A stretch of 64,000 nt of DNA, taken from Pseudomonas sp. 2FG. Lineage in GTDB: Bacteria > Pseudomonadota > Gammaproteobacteria > Pseudomonadales > Pseudomonadaceae. The stretch spans positions 184,695-248,694 of the forward strand of contig NZ_SCMP01000005.1 of NCBI RefSeq assembly GCF_005502935.1, in the 5' to 3' direction. Below the pieces are notes generated by a model. The model did no database searches. It worked only from the letters and a program-made list of their open reading frames with translations, and had not been told where the DNA came from. The translations under genes and the position numbers were made by a program. Of the stretch, positions 27,969-36,862 are shown in pieces; the first letter of the stretch is position 1, and each line of letters starts with the position of its first letter.

Positions 27969-28085
27969 CGGCTGCGGGGATGGTTGCGCATACGCAGGGT
28001 GAATGATCGTCGCGCCGTCGCTGCGTGCGGTTTTATCCTGCCTGCATCCCTAGGCAAACATGCTCTAACAAGCACGAGGTGCGTC

Positions 28086-29270
28086 ATGCGTGAAGTGGTG
28101 ATAGTCGACAGCGTCCGGACTGGCCTGGCCAAGTCTTACCGCGGCAAGTTCAACCTGACCCGTCCAGACGATATGGCGGCGCATTGCGTCAACGCACTGC
28201 TGGCCCGCAATCACCTCGATCCGGCCGTGGTCGAGGACTGCATAGTCGGTGCCGGCTCGAACGAGGGCGCGCAGGGCTTCAACATCGGCCGCAACGTCGC
28301 GGTGTTGTCGGGCCTGGGCACTCAGGTGGCCGGGATGACCCTGAACCGCTTCTGTTCTTCTGGCTTGCAGGCGATTGCCATTGCCGCCAACCAGATCGCA
28401 TCTGGTTGCAGCGACATCATCGTGGCCGGTGGTGTCGAGTCGATCACCCTGACGATGAAAAGCGTCAACAGCGACAATTTGATCAACCCGCTGTTGAAAC
28501 AGAATGTGCCGGGCATCTACTTCCCGATGGGGCAGACGGCTGAAATCGTCGCGCGGCGTTACCACGTGAGCCGTGAACAGCAGGACGCCTACGCCCTGCA
28601 AAGCCAGCAGCGCACCGCGCGGGCGCAGGCCGAAGGCCTGTTCGACGACGAAATCGTGCCGATGGCGGTGAAGTACCAGGTGGAAGACAAAGCCAGCGGC
28701 GAGAAGAGCATCCTCGATGGCGTGGTCGATCGCGACGACTGCAACCGGGCAGATACCACCTTGACCAGCCTGGCGGCGTTGAAACCGGTGTTCGCCGAAG
28801 ACGGCTCGGTGACAGCCGGTAACGCCTCGCAGCTGTCCGACGGCGCCTCCATGACCCTGGTGATGAGCCTGGAAAAAGCCCTCGAACTGGGGCTGAAACC
28901 GCTGGCCTTCTTCCGCGGTTTCACCGTTGCCGGTTGCGAGCCGGACGAGATGGGCATCGGCCCGGTGTACTCGGTACCTAAGCTGCTCAAGGCTCGTGGT
29001 CTGAGCGTTGCCGATATCGATCTGTGGGAGCTGAACGAAGCCTTCGCCTCACAGTGCCTCTATGCCCGCGATTTCCTGGAAATCGACAACGAGAAATACA
29101 ACGTCAACGGCGGTTCCATCTCCATCGGCCACCCGTTCGGCATGACCGGCTCGCGCCAGGTCGGCCATCTGGTACGTGAGCTGCAACGGCGTAACCTGCG
29201 TTATGGCATCGTCACCATGTGCGTGGGTGGTGGCATGGGGGCTACTGGTCTGTTCGAGGTCGTGCGCTAA
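28086..29270 (+). CDS. Thiolase (acetyl-CoA C-acyltransferase)
   Basis: This 394-residue thiolase-superfamily enzyme has the acyl-enzyme cysteine in NRFCSSGLQAIAIAANQI, the motif NGGSISIGHPFGMTGSRQ with the active-site histidine, and the C-terminal MCVGGGMGATGLFEVV with the second catalytic cysteine. It should cleave 3-ketoacyl-CoA in a beta-oxidation-type pathway, or run the reverse condensation. ATG 28086 follows GAGGTGCG. No dehydrogenase partner is adjacent, so the chain-length role is open. Confidence 0.92.
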   Translation: MREVVIVDSVRTGLAKSYRGKFNLTRPDDMAAHCVNALLARNHLDPAVVEDCIVGAGSNEGAQGFNIGRNVAVLSGLGTQVAGMTLNRFCSSGLQAIAIAANQIASGCSDIIVAGGVESITLTMKSVNSDNLINPLLKQNVPGIYFPMGQTAEIVARRYHVSREQQDAYALQSQQRTARAQAEGLFDDEIVPMAVKYQVEDKASGEKSILDGVVDRDDCNRADTTLTSLAALKPVFAEDGSVTAGNASQLSDGASMTLVMSLEKALELGLKPLAFFRGFTVAGCEPDEMGIGPVYSVPKLLKARGLSVADIDLWELNEAFASQCLYARDFLEIDNEKYNVNGGSISIGHPFGMTGSRQVGHLVRELQRRNLRYGIVTMCVGGGMGATGLFEVVR

Positions 29271-29290
29271 GCCTGCGCAGCCGTTTCAGC

Positions 29291-29326
29291 GATAAAAAAC
29301 CCGCGCCTTGGCGCGGGTTTTTTATC
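29291..29326. terminator. Bidirectional terminator after the thiolase gene
   Basis: GATAAAAAACCCGCGCC and GGCGCGGGTTTTTTATC form a 17-bp perfect stem with a two-base centre. A and T tracts suit both the rightward thiolase gene and the leftward small gene ending at 29341. Confidence 0.92.
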
Positions 29327-29340
29327 GCTGGCTCAGTGTT

Positions 29341-29550
29341 CTAGAAGGCCCGGCTCTCGATGATCTCGTTGCCCTGTATTTGCCGACGGACATAAATAGC
29401 AATTTCGCGTTCAGCATCGACCCGGGTGAAGTACGGGCCTTCCAAAGTGCCTTCACGGGTTGCAAAAAAATACTCGCCATTGACCGCGCTGACACGCTCG
29501 CTGCGGTAGTGCGTGGCGGCTGCCGGATCTTTGGTACGTTGACCGAACAT
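29341..29550 (-). CDS. Small conserved protein, DUF6316-like
   Basis: This 69-residue soluble protein contains THYRSERVSAVNGEYFFATREG and EGPYFTRVDAEREIAIYVRR, which I recall as a small Pseudomonas family annotated DUF6316. The start at 29550 is preferred because GGGAG lies upstream; the longer in-frame extension to 29625 has no family resemblance. Function is unknown. The gene lies convergent to the thiolase gene across a shared terminator. Confidence 0.7.
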   Translation of the reverse strand: MFGQRTKDPAAATHYRSERVSAVNGEYFFATREGTLEGPYFTRVDAEREIAIYVRRQIQGNEIIESRAF

Positions 29551-29843
29551 AGCGCTGACTCCCGAGACGAGCTGACTATTTTTCAGTCTAATCGGTGTTT
29601 GGGCGCTTGTTGGAGTTCGCGACAAATGGTCGATTTTGCCGATAAGATCGGCGCATTTTTCTGGTTTTCATTCTTTTGGCGTCAAGCATGTGACGGCTTT
29701 GGGCGAGGCCAAGGGTACAGTTGCCGAGTGCAACCGGTTTTAACTGTTCCTGTGCTGGCCAGCGGTCGCAGCCTAGAATGACCGTTTGCGACCGCCACCC
29801 GGTTTTACCCTGGTTTAGCGGTCGCGGCGCATTCGAGGCTGCC

Positions 29844-30812
29844 ATGCACATCTCATCCGGCCGTTGGCTCTACGGCCTGCTGCTCGCCCTGACCACTGCC
29901 GTGCTCTGGGGCATCTTGCCGATCAAACTGAAAGAAGTGCTGCAGGTGATGGACCCCATCACTGTCACCTGGTATCGCCTGTTAGTCGCCGGCTCGATCC
30001 TGCTGGCCTATCTGGCTGCGGCGGAACGCCTGCCGAGTGTTCGCCTGCTGGGCAAGAACGGCATCTGGTTGCTGGTGCTGGCCATTGCTGGGCTGACCGG
30101 CAACTACGTGCTCTATCTGATCGGGCTTAATCTGCTCAGCCCCGGCACCACGCAGTTGGTGATCCAGGTGGCGCCGATCTTGTTCCTGATCAGCAGTCTG
30201 TTCATTTTTCGCGAACGTTTCAGTCTGGGCCAGGGCATCGGTCTGGCGGTGCTGTTGCTGGGTTTCGGCTTGTTCTTCAACCAGCGTTTGCACGAGCTGT
30301 TGTCCTCGCTCACGGCATACACCACGGGTGTGCTGATCGTGCTATTGGCGGCCTTCGTCTGGACCTTTTATGGCTTGGCGCAGAAGCAACTGCTGACGGT
30401 GTGGAATTCGATGCAGGTGATGATGGTGATCTACCTGGCCTGCGCCGCGTTGCTCACGCCCTGGGCGCAGCCGTTGCAGCTAGTGGCGTTGAACCCGCTG
30501 CAAGGCTGGCTGTTGCTGGCCTGTTGCCTGAATACGCTGGTGGCCTATGGGGCCTTTGCCGAGGCCTTGGCGCATTGGGAGGCCTCGCGGGTCAGCGCCA
30601 CGCTGGCGATTACCCCGTTGGTGACCTTTGCCTCGGTCGCCCTGGCGGCCAGCCTATGGCCCGATCATGTGCACCCCGAGCAGATCAACTGGATCGCCTA
30701 CGCGGGTGCCTTGCTGGTGGTGCTGGGTTCGGCGTTGACCGCGCTCGGGCCATCGGTTATCGCGGGCTGGCGGGCACGCCGTGCCCGGTTGGCGGCAGCC
30801 GACAATGTGTAG
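29844..30812 (+). CDS. EamA-family (DMT) transporter
   Basis: This 322-residue protein has ten membrane helices in two EamA repeats. It is of the RarD type: ILPIKLKEVLQVMDPITVTWYR near the N-terminus and VRFRE-like FIFRERFS between repeats. It is probably an exporter of amino acids or other metabolites. ATG 29844 follows GAGGCTGCC; an earlier in-frame start would add 41 residues of non-membrane sequence and is unlikely. Confidence 0.88.
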   Translation: MHISSGRWLYGLLLALTTAVLWGILPIKLKEVLQVMDPITVTWYRLLVAGSILLAYLAAAERLPSVRLLGKNGIWLLVLAIAGLTGNYVLYLIGLNLLSPGTTQLVIQVAPILFLISSLFIFRERFSLGQGIGLAVLLLGFGLFFNQRLHELLSSLTAYTTGVLIVLLAAFVWTFYGLAQKQLLTVWNSMQVMMVIYLACAALLTPWAQPLQLVALNPLQGWLLLACCLNTLVAYGAFAEALAHWEASRVSATLAITPLVTFASVALAASLWPDHVHPEQINWIAYAGALLVVLGSALTALGPSVIAGWRARRARLAAADNV

Positions 30813-30814
30813 GT

Positions 30815-30853
30815 CGTAGGCTGGGTAGAGCCCATCAGGGCGAAACCCAGCCG
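30815..30853. repeat. Half copy of the TAGGCTGGGTAGAG repeat
   Basis: GTAGGCTGGGTAGAGC and CGAAACCCAGCCG match the left arm and inner part of the complete palindrome at 56871-56950; the right half is missing. It lies between the convergent EamA and oxidoreductase genes. Confidence 0.7.
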
Positions 30854-30862
30854 ACGGGCGCG

Positions 30863-31483
30863 TCAGGCACGAGTGCCGAGCAACTCGGCGCGGCGTAACC
30901 AGCCCTGCCGCTGTTCCTCGGAGGACAGGCGGATCGAGGCGAACTCGCTCAGGCGGCGGGTTTTGACGCCACAGGCGCCGAGGATGGCGCGCACCATCTG
31001 CCGATGTGCCGGGGCGCCGTAAATCCAGCGGAAATACCAGGGCGGGGTGTCGAGTGTCACCAGCAGATCGGCGCTGCGCCCGCTCAGCAGCTTCTCCCGG
31101 GTGTGCGAACGCTCGCGATATTTGAAGGCGAAACCGGGCAGGAACACCCGGTCGAAAAAGCCTTGGAGCAGCGCCGGCAGGCCACCCCACCAGACCGGGT
31201 AGACGAATACCAGGTGTTCGGCCCAGTGGATCTGCCGTTGCGCCTCCAGCAGGTCGGGCTCCAGGTTCTGGCTCTGGTCGTAGCCGCCGCGCAGCACCGG
31301 ATCGAACTCCAGCTCGCCCAGTTTCAGCTGACGCACCACATGGCCTTCGCTGCGCGCGCCTTGGGCGTAAGCCTCGCCGAGGGCATGGCAGAGGCTGCGG
31401 CTCTTCGGTGTACCGAGAATCAGCAGAATGCGCTTGCCGTCCCCTTCCAGTGGGGTGGCACCGCTTTTCGTCGTTTCAACCAT
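30863..31483 (-). CDS. NAD(P)H-dependent FMN oxidoreductase (flavodoxin-like fold)
   Basis: This 206-residue protein of the NAD(P)H:quinone oxidoreductase/KefF type has [23 protein letters not shown] (FMN phosphate loop) and [32 protein letters not shown], the family flavin and dimer motif. The ATG at 31483 overlaps the fumC stop by eight bases, so the two genes are co-translated. It probably reduces quinones or other electrophiles in the cytoplasm. Confidence 0.88.
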   Translation of the reverse strand: MVETTKSGATPLEGDGKRILLILGTPKSRSLCHALGEAYAQGARSEGHVVRQLKLGELEFDPVLRGGYDQSQNLEPDLLEAQRQIHWAEHLVFVYPVWWGGLPALLQGFFDRVFLPGFAFKYRERSHTREKLLSGRSADLLVTLDTPPWYFRWIYGAPAHRQMVRAILGACGVKTRRLSEFASIRLSSEEQRQGWLRRAELLGTRA

Positions 31484-32870
31484 GGTGACCGGTCTCCAGC
31501 ATCGCTTCGGGACGCACCCAGGCGTCGAACTCTTCAGCGCTGACATAGTTCAGGGCCAGAGCGGCTTCGCGCAGGGTGGTGCCCTCGCTGTAGGCCTTCT
31601 TGGCAATTTGCGCGGCCTTGTCGTAGCCGATATGTGGGTTTAGTGCGGTCACTAGCATCAAACCGCGTTCCAGGTGCGCGGCCATTTGTGCGGCGTCGGG
31701 CTCCAGGCCTTCGATGCAGTGCCGTTGGAAGTTGCGACAGCCGTCGGCCAGCAAGCGGATCGACTGCAGCAGGTTGTGGATGATCACCGGCTTGAACACG
31801 TTCAACTGCAGATGGCCCTGGCTGGCGGCCAAGCCGAGGGTGACGTCGTTGCCGAGCACCTGGCAGGCGAGCATGGACAGCGCCTCGCATTGGGTCGGGT
31901 TGACCTTGCCGGGCATGATCGAACTGCCGGGTTCGTTGGCCGGCAGCTTGACCTCGGCGAACCCGGCGCGTGGGCCGGAGCCGAGCAAGCGCAGGTCGTT
32001 GGCCATCTTCATCAAGGCCACCGCGAGGGTTTTCAGTGCGCCGGACAGCGTCACCAGCGGTTCGTGGCCGGCCAAGGCGGCAAATTTATTCGGCGCGGAA
32101 ACCAGCGGCAGGCCGGACAGTGCCGTCAGCTCGGCGGCGATCGCTTCGGCGAAACCGTGCGGGGCATTCAGGCCGGTGCCCACCGCCGTACCGCCTTGGG
32201 CCAGTTCGCAGACCGCCGGCAATGCGGCGCGCAGGGCCCGCTCCGCGTAAGCGAGCTGGGCGACGAAGGCCGACAACTCCTGGCCGAAGGTGATCGGCGT
32301 GGCGTCCATCAAATGCGTGCGCCCGGTCTTGACCAGGGACGCATGCCGCGCCGCCTGTTCGGCCAGGCCGTCAGACAGCTCGGCAAGCGCCGGCAGCAGC
32401 TCGTGCTGTACGGCTTGCACGGCGGCGATGTGCATGGCGGTGGGGAAGCTGTCGTTGGAGCTTTGCGCGCGGTTGACGTGATCGTTCGGATGCACCGGCG
32501 ACTTGCCGCCGCGGCCCTGGCCGGCCAGTTCATTGGCGCGGCCGGCGATCACCTCGTTGACGTTCATATTGCTTTGCGTGCCGCTGCCGGTCTGCCAGAC
32601 CACCAGCGGGAACTGCTCGTCGTGCTGGCCGGCCAGTACCTCGTCGGCGGCTTGTTCGATCAGTCGGGCGATCTCCGAGGGTAGCTCGCCAATGCGGTCA
32701 TTCACCCGTGCCGCGGCCTTCTTGATCAAGGCCAGGGCGTGCAGCACCGCCAGCGGCATGCGCTCTTGGCCGATGGCGAAGTTGATCAGCGAACGTTGGG
32801 TCTGCGCGCCCCAGTAAGCTTCGTCAGGGACGTCGATGGGGCCGAGGCTGTCGGTTTCGGTGCGGCTCAT
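31476..32870 (-). CDS. fumC: Class II fumarate hydratase FumC
   Basis: This 464-residue iron-independent fumarase interconverts fumarate and malate. Signatures include [45 protein letters not shown] and [15 protein letters not shown] (fumarate lyase motif). The start at 32870 has CGGAGAAG upstream and gives the family length. It leads a two-gene unit with an overlapping flavodoxin-fold oxidoreductase gene. In Pseudomonas the FumC form is typically induced under iron limitation or oxidative stress; no Fur box was identified here. Confidence 0.95.
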   Translation of the reverse strand: MSRTETDSLGPIDVPDEAYWGAQTQRSLINFAIGQERMPLAVLHALALIKKAAARVNDRIGELPSEIARLIEQAADEVLAGQHDEQFPLVVWQTGSGTQSNMNVNEVIAGRANELAGQGRGGKSPVHPNDHVNRAQSSNDSFPTAMHIAAVQAVQHELLPALAELSDGLAEQAARHASLVKTGRTHLMDATPITFGQELSAFVAQLAYAERALRAALPAVCELAQGGTAVGTGLNAPHGFAEAIAAELTALSGLPLVSAPNKFAALAGHEPLVTLSGALKTLAVALMKMANDLRLLGSGPRAGFAEVKLPANEPGSSIMPGKVNPTQCEALSMLACQVLGNDVTLGLAASQGHLQLNVFKPVIIHNLLQSIRLLADGCRNFQRHCIEGLEPDAAQMAAHLERGLMLVTALNPHIGYDKAAQIAKKAYSEGTTLREAALALNYVSAEEFDAWVRPEAMLETGHHG

Positions 32871-32961
32871 GGATCTTCTCCGGGGACTGTTCCGCAAGTT
32901 TAGGCGCTCCGACGCGGCTCTGGTTCCGTGCCCGCTGGATTTAAAACTGCGCCGATTACCG

Positions 32962-33975
32962 CTACCAGCGCGCGCGGGTCGTGCCGAGCCAGCCCAGGGC
33001 GCCATCGACCGGCACGCGCTCGCCGCCCGGGCCACGCAGTACGCCGTCGAAACGGCCGAACCACTGACGGGTGTCGGCGTAGAAGGGGCCAAGCTGTGGG
33101 CGGGCTCGATGCTGCTGGCGCGGGCTGAAGGTCAGGGCGACGCGATCATCGGCGCTGCTCAGGCGCCAGGGCGCTAAAGGACTCTGCGGGGCCTGTTCGA
33201 TGTGCACCGGAGTATCTACAGGCAGCAGCTCGCCGCCGAACCATAGGGCGTTCTCGGACAGGCCAGTGTTGTCGGTCCAGCCCGAGCCGAAGTTACCGGC
33301 GATACCCCCCGGGGCGGCGAAGGCGGCGCGCGTCCACTGGCTGTGCAACGGCCAGACACCGCGGCCGAAGTCCAGGGCGGCGAAGCTCTGCCCCGGTACG
33401 CAGCTGTATTGTGCGCGTCCCAACTGCACACTGCCGCTGGTCGGCAGACCCAATTGACGGCAGGTGGCATGGAAACCGCGGCCGGCGAAGGGCACCACCA
33501 GATTGACCGAGTCCAGATGCGCCGGGCGCTGAATATCCAGCGCGACATGCAACGCTTGGCCACCGACATCCGGTGCGGCGACCGTCAGGCGCAGGCGCCC
33601 TGGGTGTTCATCGGCCTTGAATTGCAGGCGTGGGTGGTCGAACTCGTGGCTTTCCAGCGGCGTATCCGGCAACCGACAGCCGCGGCCGAAGGCGCGTAAC
33701 TGGGTCTGCGCGACGGCGTGGCCGGTCTCTAAATCGAGGAAATACGCGGCGGCGTAGCCCACGTAGTCGAGGTCGGCCAGGGTCAGCGAGAGCATCCAGT
33801 GCGGGGTGGTGATGCACCAGTGGTTCCAGCGTTTACGTCGCCCGTAGTGGCCGGGCAGGGCGCAATGCACTTGCGGTCGCGCTGACCAACCGATCGCCTT
33901 GGGGGCGAGTTGGCCTTGGGCATTGCACAGCGGTTGCCAGGGCTCTGGCGCAAAAACGGAAGTGAAACTGTTCAT
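32962..33975 (-). CDS. DUF2804 domain-containing protein
   Basis: This 337-residue soluble protein matches DUF2804, with [29 protein letters not shown] near the N-terminus and FDFGRG-like [10 protein letters not shown] in the middle. The fold is thought to be a beta-rich lipocalin-like domain related to hydroxyneurosporene synthase. No catalytic function is known. It is likely monocistronic, ending 91 bases before fumC, and no signal peptide is seen. Confidence 0.87.
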   Translation of the reverse strand: MNSFTSVFAPEPWQPLCNAQGQLAPKAIGWSARPQVHCALPGHYGRRKRWNHWCITTPHWMLSLTLADLDYVGYAAAYFLDLETGHAVAQTQLRAFGRGCRLPDTPLESHEFDHPRLQFKADEHPGRLRLTVAAPDVGGQALHVALDIQRPAHLDSVNLVVPFAGRGFHATCRQLGLPTSGSVQLGRAQYSCVPGQSFAALDFGRGVWPLHSQWTRAAFAAPGGIAGNFGSGWTDNTGLSENALWFGGELLPVDTPVHIEQAPQSPLAPWRLSSADDRVALTFSPRQQHRARPQLGPFYADTRQWFGRFDGVLRGPGGERVPVDGALGWLGTTRARW

Positions 33976-34280
33976 CGGGCACGTCCATGTGTGCAGGATT
34001 TAGATGCGCAGTGCTTGAGGGGCGTGGGCGTCCTCAGCGGACAGATCCTCAGCGTACAGAGTAGCTGTCGTCTTGATGGCGCGCAGCATGCCCACCCCAC
34101 TAAAGGATGGGCAAGTACTGGCACTTTGGTCGCGGATCAACGGCTGCGCTGCGCCACACTGTTTGTGTGACCCTGTGTGCAAGCTCGCGCGCTTGAGCCG
34201 GGGGCGAGCTTGAGCGCAGAATGCCCAGCCTTGGGGTTCGCCCTGATCATTAGCCCTTCCCGAGAAGACAAGGAATTTCG
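33976..34280. other. Intergenic region between divergent DUF2804 and DUF2059 genes
   Basis: I see no gene in these 305 bases. They should hold divergent promoters. AGAAGACAAGGAA directly before 34281 supplies the DUF2059 ribosome binding site. A short imperfect GCTCGCGCG/CGGGGGCGAGC hairpin is visible around 34185-34212. Confidence 0.4.
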
Positions 34281-34802
34281 ATGACCCCGATTCGTACCCT
34301 TTGCACGGCCGTTCTGTTGGCGTGCGCCAGCGGCCAGGTGTTGGCGGATGCGGCCAGCCACGCGGCCGATGCCGAGCGTTTCCTCAAGCTGGCGCATGCC
34401 GACAAGCTGGCCGTGCCGGTGTATGCCCAGGTGCAACAGATGTTTGCCCAGCGTTTCGCCCAGGCTCAGGCGCCGGAAGCGAAGAAAGCGCTGCTCGAGA
34501 GCTACCAGGCCAAGGCCAATGCCTCGCTGAATAAGGCCGTCGGCTGGGATAAACTCAAGCCGGACATGGTCAAGCTCTACACCAGCAACTTCAGCGAGCA
34601 AGAGCTGAAGGATCTGATTGCCTTCTACCAATCGCCGCTGGGCAAGAAAGTGCTGGAAACCATGCCGAGCCTGACCGCGCAATCGGCCCAGCTGACCCAG
34701 GCCAAGCTGGAAACTGCGGTGCCGGAAGTGAACAAGCTGCTCGCCGATATGACCGCCGAACTGCAACCGGCGCAGGCCAAGCCTGAATCGAAGAAGCCTT
34801 AA
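34281..34802 (+). CDS. Exported DUF2059 domain protein
   Basis: This 173-residue protein has a signal peptide (1-22, ending QVLADA) and a single DUF2059 helical domain with FSEQELKDLIAFYQSPLGKKVLETMPSL, the family core. It is expected in the periplasm; function is unknown. The gene lies 12 bases before the bolA-type gene, an arrangement I recall as common in Pseudomonas, and points to co-transcription. Confidence 0.9.
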   Translation: MTPIRTLCTAVLLACASGQVLADAASHAADAERFLKLAHADKLAVPVYAQVQQMFAQRFAQAQAPEAKKALLESYQAKANASLNKAVGWDKLKPDMVKLYTSNFSEQELKDLIAFYQSPLGKKVLETMPSLTAQSAQLTQAKLETAVPEVNKLLADMTAELQPAQAKPESKKP

Positions 34803-34814
34803 ACGGAGTCCAAT

Positions 34815-35120
34815 ATGAGCATGCGCGAACGTATCCAGACGGCTCTGGCCGCGTTGGAACCGCAGTACCTCGAAGTATTGGATGAAAGCCATATGCACAG
34901 TCGTGGGCTGGAAACGCACTTCAAGGCCGTGGTGGTCAGCCCGTTATTCGCCGGGCTGAATGCGGTCAAGCGGCACCAGCAGGTCTATGCCAGCCTTGGC
35001 GACCTGATGGGTCAGCTGCATGCGCTGGCCTTGCATACCTATACCCCGCAAGAGTGGGCGGAGTTGGGCCATGCGCCGGATTCGCCCACCTGCCAGGGTG
35101 GCAGTAAGCACGACCATTAG
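34815..35120 (+). CDS. BolA/IbaG family protein
   Basis: This 101-residue cytoplasmic protein has the BolA-fold motifs LEVLDESHMHSRGLETHFKAVVVS and LNAVKRHQQVYASLGDLM, with the conserved histidine that helps bind [2Fe-2S] clusters together with monothiol glutaredoxins. AACGGAG lies upstream of the start. The tail after residue 85 is short and polar. Placed behind DUF2059 and 164 bases before trhO. Confidence 0.9.
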   Translation: MSMRERIQTALAALEPQYLEVLDESHMHSRGLETHFKAVVVSPLFAGLNAVKRHQQVYASLGDLMGQLHALALHTYTPQEWAELGHAPDSPTCQGGSKHDH

Positions 35121-35284
35121 CTGTGTGCCATTAGCCCTGTGCCGCTTGGCCGCAGGCTGGGTGGCGTGGCTTTCTGGTAGACTTCACCCAGCGCCGGCCC
35201 AGCCGGCGCCGTCATTTATAGCCTTAGCATTTCTAAAACCCGGTCCGTCCTTTACGTGGACGACCACCTGGAGCAATCACCTGC

Positions 35285-36223
35285 ATGACTCAGAACATCG
35301 TCGTGGCGGCGCTGTACAAGTTCGTCACCCTGAAGGACTACGTTGCACTGCGCGAGCCCCTGCTGCAAAGCCTGCTGGATAACGGCATCAAAGGCACCTT
35401 GCTGATCGCCGAAGAAGGCCTCAATGGCACCGTTTCGGGCAGCCGTGAGGGTATCGACGGCTTGCTCGCCTGGCTCAGGCAAGACCCGCGTTTCGTCGAT
35501 ATCGATCACAAAGAGTCGTACTGCGACGAGCAGCCGTTCTATCGCACTAAGGTCAAGCTGAAGAAGGAAATCGTCACCCTCGGCGTACCGGGCGTCGACC
35601 CGAACCAGCAGGTCGGCACCTATGTCGAGCCGCAAGACTGGAACGCGCTGATCGCCGACCCGCAAGTGCTGCTGATCGATACCCGCAACGACTATGAAGT
35701 GGCAATTGGCAGCTTCGAGCGCGCCATCGACCCACAGACCAAGAGCTTCCGTGACTTTCCCGACTATATAAAAGCCAACTTCGATCCGGCCAAGCACAAG
35801 AAGGTCGCGATGTTCTGCACCGGCGGAATCCGTTGCGAGAAGGCTTCCAGCTATATGCTCGGCCAAGGCTTCGATGAGGTCTATCACCTCAAGGGCGGCA
35901 TCCTCAAATACCTGGAAGAAGTGCCGCAGGCAGACACCCTGTGGCGCGGCGATTGCTTCGTGTTCGATAACCGCGTGACCGTTCGCCACGACCTCAGCGA
36001 AGGCGATTACGATCAGTGCCATGCCTGCCGCATCCCGATTTCGGTTGCAGACCGCCAGTCGCCGCATTACGTTCTGGGCATCAGCTGCCCGCACTGCTGG
36101 GACTCGCTGAGCGAGAAGACCCGCAACAGTGCCCGTGAGCGGCAGAAGCAGATCGAACTGGCCAAGGCGCGCAATCAACCGCACCCTCTGGGCTACAACC
36201 CTCGACTTTGTGCAGAGTCCTGA
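35285..36223 (+). CDS. trhO: tRNA uridine(34) hydroxylase TrhO (rhodanese-like, YceA)
   Basis: This 312-residue protein forms 5-hydroxyuridine at tRNA position 34 in an O2-dependent reaction. It has an N-terminal acylphosphatase-like domain with [16 protein letters not shown], a rhodanese domain with the active cysteine loop [16 protein letters not shown], and a zinc-finger-like C-terminal part (CHACRIP and SCPHCWDSL). Length is normal for the family. It precedes the DsbA-like gene by three bases. With mnmC, it is the second wobble-uridine modification gene in the window. Confidence 0.94.
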   Translation: MTQNIVVAALYKFVTLKDYVALREPLLQSLLDNGIKGTLLIAEEGLNGTVSGSREGIDGLLAWLRQDPRFVDIDHKESYCDEQPFYRTKVKLKKEIVTLGVPGVDPNQQVGTYVEPQDWNALIADPQVLLIDTRNDYEVAIGSFERAIDPQTKSFRDFPDYIKANFDPAKHKKVAMFCTGGIRCEKASSYMLGQGFDEVYHLKGGILKYLEEVPQADTLWRGDCFVFDNRVTVRHDLSEGDYDQCHACRIPISVADRQSPHYVLGISCPHCWDSLSEKTRNSARERQKQIELAKARNQPHPLGYNPRLCAES

Positions 36224-36226
36224 CCC

Positions 36227-36862
36227 ATGCAAGCTCGCCTGCTCTATGTGATGGACCCCATGTGCTCCTGGTGCTGGGGTTTCGCGCCGGTGCTCGAGGC
36301 GCTCGCCGCACAGGCGCAGGCGGCGGGCGTGCCACTGCACATGGTGGCCGGCGGCTTGCGGACCGGCAGTGGCGCGGCGCTGGAGCCGACCACCCAGCGC
36401 TATATTCTTGAGCACTGGCAGGCGGTCGCGCAGGCCACCGGGCAGCCGTTCAGGTTCGACGGCGCCTTGCCGGAGGGTTTCGTCTACGACACCGAGCCGG
36501 CTTGCCGTGCCCTGGTCGCCGCGCGCTCCCTCGATCCGGCCAGCGTCTGGCCGCTGGTCAAGGGCATTCAGCAGGCCTTCTACGCCGAAGGCCGCGACGT
36601 CACACAGGCCAGCGTGCTGGTCGAACTCGCGGAAGCGGCCGGCTTGCCGCGCATCGAATTCGCGACGGCCTTCGACAGTGCCGAACAGCACGCCGCCACC
36701 GCCGCCGATTTCACCTGGGTGCAGGATCTGGGCATCGCCGGCTTCCCCACCGTGCTCGCCGAACGCAATGGCCAACTGGCCCTGCTGACCAATGGCTATC
36801 AGCCGCTCAGCGAACTGGCACCGCTGCTGGCGCGTTGGCTGGCGCGGGGCGCGCATGCTTGA
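36227..36862 (+). CDS. DsbA-family thiol oxidoreductase-like protein
   Basis: This 211-residue thioredoxin-fold protein has DPMCSWCWGF, the CxxC-type active site of FrnE/HCCA-like DsbA relatives, and GIAGFPTVLAER with the cis-proline loop. There is no signal peptide, so it is probably cytoplasmic, unlike periplasmic DsbA. Its stop overlaps the start of the ABC exporter gene by eight bases and it follows trhO by three, suggesting one transcript. Confidence 0.87.
   Translation: MQARLLYVMDPMCSWCWGFAPVLEALAAQAQAAGVPLHMVAGGLRTGSGAALEPTTQRYILEHWQAVAQATGQPFRFDGALPEGFVYDTEPACRALVAARSLDPASVWPLVKGIQQAFYAEGRDVTQASVLVELAEAAGLPRIEFATAFDSAEQHAATAADFTWVQDLGIAGFPTVLAERNGQLALLTNGYQPLSELAPLLARWLARGAHA

Noticed and set aside
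35152..35193. Possible copy of the GCTGGGT repeat before trhO
   Set aside because: Only GCAGGCTGGGT and TTCACCCAGC match; arms are too short and the inner arms are missing, so membership in the repeat family could not be supported.
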